From contig NC_014158.1 of the NCBI RefSeq assembly GCF_000092225.1, positions 3,348,001 through 3,412,000 on the forward strand: a stretch of 64,000 bases of DNA. The letters run 5' to 3'. The DNA is from Tsukamurella paurometabola DSM 20162 (GTDB taxonomy: Bacteria; Actinomycetota; Actinomycetes; Mycobacteriales; Mycobacteriaceae). Made by a program: the position numbers and the translations under genes. Every line of letters starts with the position of its first letter. Position 1 is the stretch's first letter. Shown here piece by piece: positions 59,649 through 64,000 of the stretch. Below the pieces are notes generated by a model. It was not told the origin of the DNA. It made no database searches and saw nothing but the letters and a program-made list of their open reading frames with translations.

Positions 59649-61511
59649 CTACCAAGTGTGCAGGCGCCCCGCGTCCTGGTACCAGCCGAGCAGGCCGGGG
59701 TCATCGACGGATTTCGGGTCCACGTTCACCTCACGACCGGCGAGCATGCCGGTCACCGGGATCTCCAACTTCTTCCCGGTCTTCGTGTGCGGAATTCCCG
59801 GCGCGAGAATGATCTCGTCGGGAACGTGGCGGGGTGAGAGGCGCGTGCGCACGTCAGTGCGGATGCGTTGCACCAGTTCGTCGGTCAGCTCCGCGCCTGG
59901 GATCAGGGTCAGGAACATCGGCATCCAGTACTTCGCGTCGGGCCCGTCGACGCCCACGACCATCGCCTCGGCGACCTCGGGCACCGCCTCGACCACCTCG
60001 TAGATGTCAGCGGAGCCCATGCGAATGCCGTTGCGGTTCAGCGTCGCATCGCTGCGGCCGTGGATCGTGATCGAGCCGCGGTCGGTGAGTTCCACCCAAT
60101 CTCCGTGCCGCCACACGTTCGGCGCGATCCCATCGACCCATTCGTGCTCGAAGTACGCGGCGCGGTACTTCGCATCGCCGGGATCGTTCCAGAAGTGCGT
60201 GGGCATGGACGGCATGGGCCGGATGATCACCATCTCGCCCACCTCGCCGATGAGCGGCGTCCGGTCCGGGCCCCAGGCCTCCAATGCGCAGCCGAGGTAG
60301 CGCACCGTCAGCTCTCCCGGAACGTGCGGAACCGAGGCGGTGCCGCCGCAGAAGGCGCTGCACACGTCGGTGCCACCGGAGACGGAGCTGACCGGGAGCC
60401 CGTGCGCCACATGCTGGTCGACCCAGGTGAACAGGTCGGGGGCCAGCGGCGACCCGGTGCTGCCCACGGTCTTGAGCACCAGCGCATGCTGCGTACCGGG
60501 GTCGAGATCCGCCTTGCGCGAGGCCTGCAATTGGCCGGGGCTGGTACCGAAGAAGGTGACCTTCTCGTCCTCGCAGATCTGCCACAGCCGATCGGCGGTG
60601 GGCGCCAGCGGGTGCCCGGAGAAGCACACCACGGTGGCGCCCACGAGCAGGCCGGCCACCTGGTAATTCCACATCATCCAGCTCAACGCGGTATGCCAGT
60701 AGAACACATCGCCGGGACCGATCTCGTTGTGCAGTCCCAGCACCTTCACGTGTTCGACGAGGATGCCGCCGTGCCCCTGCACGATGCCCTTGGGCTTGCC
60801 CGTGGTTCCGGAGCTGAACAGCACCCACAACGGATGATCGAAGGGCACGTCCACCGGTTCCAACGCGGGCGTCTTTGCATCGGGATCGGGGAGCGCGGTG
60901 ATCACGTGTGATGCCGGTACCCCGAGCAGCCGCGCGAGTTCGGCGGTGTCGGCACGCTTGTCCACGTCCTTGTCGCCGAACTGGTAGCCGTCGCGGGCGA
61001 AGAGCACCACCGGCTTCAGCTGGGCCATCCGGCCGGCCGCGCCCTCGGGCGCGTAGTCCTGCCCGCACCCCGACCAGATCGCGCCGATCGACGCGGTGGC
61101 GAGGAAGGCGATCACGGCAAAGGGCTCGTCGGGCAGATAGGCGGCAACGGTATCGCCTGGGCCGACACCCAGCGATCGCAGCAGTTCCGCTGTCGCCGAG
61201 ATCCGGGCCGGCAGCTCCGACCACGGGATCGCCACGCGCGTACCGTCATCCGACAGGCCCACGAGGGCATCCCCCGGCTGCGAGGACCACTTCAGCACCT
61301 GGTCGACGTAGTTCAGACGGACCTCGGGAAACCACTGCGCGCCAGGCATCTCGCGGCTCACGAGCACCGGGCCGGTGCGTTCACCGAGATCGAAGAAGTC
61401 CCACACCGCGCCCCAGAACCGTTCCGGCTCATCGACGGAGAAGCGATGCACCGCCTCGTAATCGCCGGGAACGATGCCGACGGTCTCGGCGAATCGGTCG
61501 ATCGCGAACAT
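59649..61511 (-). CDS. Acetoacetate-CoA ligase (acetoacetyl-CoA synthetase)
   Basis: A 620-residue adenylate-forming enzyme. AMP-binding motifs are VLFSSGTTGKPKGIVQGHGG (P-loop), the core GGTDVCSAF, YLGCALEAWG and HGRSDATLNRNGIRMGSADIYEVV, with the C-terminal Lys in PHTKTGKKLEIPV. Length and the N-terminal SVDEPERFWGAVWDFF region fit AACS, which activates acetoacetate. It is four bases downstream of an ACSF2-type ligase and close to a CitE-like gene, so a branched-chain or ketone-body catabolic operon is likely. Confidence 0.86.
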   Translation of the reverse strand: MFAIDRFAETVGIVPGDYEAVHRFSVDEPERFWGAVWDFFDLGERTGPVLVSREMPGAQWFPEVRLNYVDQVLKWSSQPGDALVGLSDDGTRVAIPWSELPARISATAELLRSLGVGPGDTVAAYLPDEPFAVIAFLATASIGAIWSGCGQDYAPEGAAGRMAQLKPVVLFARDGYQFGDKDVDKRADTAELARLLGVPASHVITALPDPDAKTPALEPVDVPFDHPLWVLFSSGTTGKPKGIVQGHGGILVEHVKVLGLHNEIGPGDVFYWHTALSWMMWNYQVAGLLVGATVVCFSGHPLAPTADRLWQICEDEKVTFFGTSPGQLQASRKADLDPGTQHALVLKTVGSTGSPLAPDLFTWVDQHVAHGLPVSSVSGGTDVCSAFCGGTASVPHVPGELTVRYLGCALEAWGPDRTPLIGEVGEMVIIRPMPSMPTHFWNDPGDAKYRAAYFEHEWVDGIAPNVWRHGDWVELTDRGSITIHGRSDATLNRNGIRMGSADIYEVVEAVPEVAEAMVVGVDGPDAKYWMPMFLTLIPGAELTDELVQRIRTDVRTRLSPRHVPDEIILAPGIPHTKTGKKLEIPVTGMLAGREVNVDPKSVDDPGLLGWYQDAGRLHTW

Positions 61512-61515
61512 CGGC

Positions 61516-63141
61516 CTACTCTCCCAGACCGAGGAGCTCGACGGACTCCTCACGCATCTGCACCTTGCGGATCTTTCCGGATACCGTCATCGGGAACTCC
61601 GTGACCACGTGCACGTACCGCGGGATCTTATGCCGCGCGATCTTCCCCTCCGCGAAGGCCTTCAGGTCTTCGACGGTGAACGAATCCACGCCCTCGCGGA
61701 GTTGGATCCACGCCATGAGCTCCTCGCCGTACTTCTCGTCGGGTACGCCGATCACCTGGGCGTCCAGGATGTCGGGGTGGGTGTAGAGGAACTCCTCGAT
61801 CTCGCGCGGGTAGATGTTCTCGCCGCCGCGGATCACCATGTCCTTGATCCGGCCGGTCACCCGCACGTAGCCGGCATCGTCCATGGTCGCGAGGTCGCCG
61901 GTGTGCATCCAGCCCTCGGCGTCGATCGCCTCGGCGGTCTTCTCCTCGTTGTTCCAGTAGCCCTTCATCACGGAATAGCCCCGGGTGCACAGCTCCCCGA
62001 CCTCGCCGCGGGGCATCACGGTGCCGTCGATCGGGTCGATCACCCGGATCTCCAGGTGCGGTCCCACCCGCCCGACGGTGCCCACGCGCAACTCGAGCGC
62101 ATCGTCGATGCGGGTCTGCGTGGACACGGGCGAGGTCTCCGTCATGCCGTAGCAGATCGAGACCTCGGTCATGCCCATCCGGTCGACCACCTTGCGCATC
62201 ACCTCCTCCGGACACGGGGAACCCGCCATGATGCCGGTGCGCAGGCTCGATAGATCGTAGGAGTCGAACTCCGCCAGAGCGAGTTCCGCGATGAACATGG
62301 TGGGAACGCCGTAGAGGCTGGTGCACTTCTCGGCGGCCACGGCGGCGAGCGCGTCCTGCGGTACGAACGCGGGACCGGGGATCACCATGGCCGCCCCGTG
62401 CGTGACGGCGGCGAGGTTGCCCATCACCATGCCGAAGCAGTGGTAGAAGGGCACCGGTATGCAGATCGAGTCCTGTTCGGTGTAGTTCAGGAGTTCGCCC
62501 ACGAGGTAGCCGTTGTTGAGGATGTTGCGGTGGGTGAGGGTGGCGCCCTTGGGGAATCCGGTGGTGCCGGACGTGTACTGGATATTGATCGCGTCGTCGG
62601 CGCTGAGTTGGTCGCCCAGATCGGTGAGGTCGGCCAGCTCGTCGTCCGACGGTGCCGCCAGGTACTCGGCCCAGGCCGCGCCATCGAAGGTGACCACATC
62701 GCGCAGGTCGGGCGCCTCCGGGCGGGCGGCCTCCAGCATGGCGGCGTACTCGGAGGTCTTGAACGCGGTCATCGTGAACACCGCGACGATCCCCGATTGG
62801 TTCAGCGCGTACTCCAGTTCGCGCTGCCGGTAGGACGGGTTGAGGTTGACCAGGATCACGCCGGCCAGCGCGGTTCCGAACTGGACGATCACCCACTCGG
62901 GGGTGTTCGGCGCCCAGACGCCGACACGATCGCCGCGCCGGATTCCCTTGCGCACCAGTCCGGCCGCGAAGGAACGGGCAGCGGCGAGCAGTTCGTCGTA
63001 GGTCCAGCGCCGCCCGGAGGGCACATCGACGAGCGCGGTGCGGTCACCGTATCGGTCGGTGGTGAGCTCGAGCTGCGCGCCGATGGTGAGAGTGAGCAGG
63101 GCGGGGTCGGCGTCGCCGCAGTCGTAGGACGGGGTGGTCAT
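61516..63141 (-). CDS. Acyl-CoA ligase, ACSF2/FadD35-type
   Basis: A 541-residue AMP-binding enzyme. Motifs are [91 protein letters not shown] in overlapping parts (here [10 protein letters not shown]) and the C-terminal Lys in [11 protein letters not shown]. It resembles ACSF2 and mycobacterial FadD35, medium-chain acyl-CoA synthetases. ATG 63141 follows GGAGGAGACC. It is coupled closely to the AACS gene downstream and to the CitE-like gene upstream. Confidence 0.87.
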   Translation of the reverse strand: MTTPSYDCGDADPALLTLTIGAQLELTTDRYGDRTALVDVPSGRRWTYDELLAAARSFAAGLVRKGIRRGDRVGVWAPNTPEWVIVQFGTALAGVILVNLNPSYRQRELEYALNQSGIVAVFTMTAFKTSEYAAMLEAARPEAPDLRDVVTFDGAAWAEYLAAPSDDELADLTDLGDQLSADDAINIQYTSGTTGFPKGATLTHRNILNNGYLVGELLNYTEQDSICIPVPFYHCFGMVMGNLAAVTHGAAMVIPGPAFVPQDALAAVAAEKCTSLYGVPTMFIAELALAEFDSYDLSSLRTGIMAGSPCPEEVMRKVVDRMGMTEVSICYGMTETSPVSTQTRIDDALELRVGTVGRVGPHLEIRVIDPIDGTVMPRGEVGELCTRGYSVMKGYWNNEEKTAEAIDAEGWMHTGDLATMDDAGYVRVTGRIKDMVIRGGENIYPREIEEFLYTHPDILDAQVIGVPDEKYGEELMAWIQLREGVDSFTVEDLKAFAEGKIARHKIPRYVHVVTEFPMTVSGKIRKVQMREESVELLGLGE

Positions 63142-63160
63142 CTCGGTCTCCTCCACGAAA

Positions 63161-64000
63161 TCAGTCGAGTCGGGCGACGATGGCGCGGGCCTGGGCGAGC
63201 AGCGGTGCATCGATCATCTGGCCCCGCACCTGGTAAACGCCGTTGTTCCCGGCCTCTGCAGCGAGCACCTCGCGGGCCCAGTCGATCTCGTCGTCGGTGG
63301 GTCGGTAGGCGGCGCGGATGACGGCGGCCTGTGAGGGGTGGATGCACACGGTGGCGGCGTATCCCAGGGCCACCGCGTCGAGCGCCTCGGCGGTCAGCCC
63401 GTCGGTATCGCCGATGTCGATGTACACCGAGTCGAGCGCGAACTTGCCGTGCGCGGCGGCGGCGAGACGCACGCAGGAGCGGACGTGGCGGGCCACATCG
63501 CGATAGGTGCCGTCGGGAAAGCGGCTCGACCGTCCCCCCATGGCGGCCACCAGATCTTCCGCGCCCCACATGATGCCGATGCAGCGCGGGTGCGCGGCGA
63601 TCTCGTTCACGTTGACGGCGCCGAGCGGCGTCTCGATGAGCGCGATCACCTGGAGACCGTCGACCTGTGCCACCTTGTCGAGCTGGTGTGCCGACTCGGT
63701 CTTGGCGAGCATGATCACCCGATACGGCGAGCGCCGCAGGGTCTCGATGTCCTGGGCGAAGTCGTGGGTGCCGAAGGCATTGACCCGGACGATGGTCCGC
63801 GCGGGGTCGAGCGGGGTGGCGAGGAGCGCCTCGCGGGCGGCGGGCCGCGCGGCGGCCGTCACCGCGTCCTCGAGATCGAGGATCACCGCATCGGCGCGGT
63901 CGGCGGCCTTGGCGTAGCGCTCGGGCCGATCGGCCGGGCAGAACAGGATCGCGGGTCCGGGCGGCTGCCAGGCAGGAGCGTTGAGATCCTCATGGTGGAA
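63161..64000 (-). CDS. HpcH/HpaI aldolase / CitE-like lyase (5' partial)
   Basis: The gene leaves at the right edge, with 279 codons visible in frame to base 64000. It has the CitE fold: [31 protein letters not shown] (metal and substrate Arg/Asp/Glu context), [28 protein letters not shown] and [12 protein letters not shown] in overlapping motifs. Related mycobacterial CitE (Rv2498c) acts on citramalyl-CoA or related acyl-CoAs. Here it lies 19 bases upstream of the ACSF2-type ligase, which supports a role in branched-chain or itaconate-type acid catabolism. Confidence 0.86.
   Translation of the reverse strand, partial: FHHEDLNAPAWQPPGPAILFCPADRPERYAKAADRADAVILDLEDAVTAAARPAAREALLATPLDPARTIVRVNAFGTHDFAQDIETLRRSPYRVIMLAKTESAHQLDKVAQVDGLQVIALIETPLGAVNVNEIAAHPRCIGIMWGAEDLVAAMGGRSSRFPDGTYRDVARHVRSCVRLAAAAHGKFALDSVYIDIGDTDGLTAEALDAVALGYAATVCIHPSQAAVIRAAYRPTDDEIDWAREVLAAEAGNNGVYQVRGQMIDAPLLAQARAIVARLD

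Overview
The window is high-GC actinobacterial DNA with dense, mostly short-spaced genes. Three MspA-type mycolate-envelope porins, an MprAB-PepD-MogA stress locus, a Glp/GlpR divisome pair, DUF5336 and PerM-like membrane proteins and a secreted AroQ-gamma chorismate mutase point to a mycolic-acid-containing member of Mycobacteriales. Tsukamurella is my best guess; this is inference from gene content and no marker gene was compared. Much of the order from about 17 kb to 57 kb resembles the Mycobacterium tuberculosis Rv0951-Rv0996 neighbourhood as I recall it: sucCD, Rv0954, perM, purN, purH, Rv0958/0959, rpmF, mprAB, pepD, moaB2, mscL, ruc, fthC, galU, moeA/glp, rimJ, glpR.

Layout. 1-4195: end of the kdpFABC potassium ATPase operon and its KdpDE two-component system. 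4205-7946 (minus): an ECF sigma factor coupled to a VOC protein, then an operon of a dialkylglycine decarboxylase and an APH-fold kinase. 7992-9474: an intact IS110-family element that has split an lrp/asnC-type regulator; the missing last 15 codons of lrp lie on the far side, where they overlap the kinase start. 9935-10946: azlC/azlD (brnFE-like) branched-chain amino-acid exporter, divergent from the broken lrp. 10955-16939: hydrolase, two tandem proline-rich membrane paralogues, PlsC-like acyltransferase, and an HxlR-regulated DoxX/reductase/ring-cleavage dioxygenase set. 17011-17083: tRNA-Ala(CGC). 17127-21284 (minus): galU-glp-rimJ-glpR. 21328-27524: fthC, a DUF559 gene bounded by copies of a dispersed repeat, TetR, a ruc-like chaperone gene under a CIRCE operator, thioesterase, SAF protein, PrsW-like protease and mscL. 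27631-30657: a small secreted protein and three MspA-family porins. 31144-35495 (minus): mprA-mprB-pepD-mogA plus a small downstream gene.

35636-39157: TRIC channel, rpmF, and a zinc-independent ribosomal set: bL31B with an Mrf-like CobW protein on minus, divergent bL28-bL33-uS14-bS18 on plus, with a Zur-like palindrome over the mrf start codon. 39254-48192: AEC transporter, a Lys/Ala-rich protein, DUF1707 protein, VWA + MoxR-type ATPase pair, SCO6745-family protein, an SRPBCC/ArsR divergent pair sharing one operator, and a second DUF559 protein. 48249-57482: purH, purN, PerM-like, DUF5336, a LysR/MFS pair, sucD, sucC. 57792-64000: LppX/LprG-like lipoprotein, DUF4189 protein, secreted chorismate mutase, and an acyl-CoA cluster (acetoacetate-CoA ligase, ACSF2-type ligase, partial CitE-like lyase).

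Most interesting items: (i) IS110 insertion into lrp, reconstructable to the base, with a roughly 250-bp non-coding end where a bridge RNA would be expected; (ii) a 65-73 bp dispersed imperfect palindrome present three times (21896, 22883, 39164), two copies inverted around a DUF559 gene; (iii) a near-consensus CIRCE element before the ruc homologue; (iv) an inverted repeat that contains both start codons of a divergent ArsR/SRPBCC pair; (v) a 43-44 bp terminator unit duplicated on either side of a small secreted-protein gene. I saw no CRISPR array, prophage or origin of replication.
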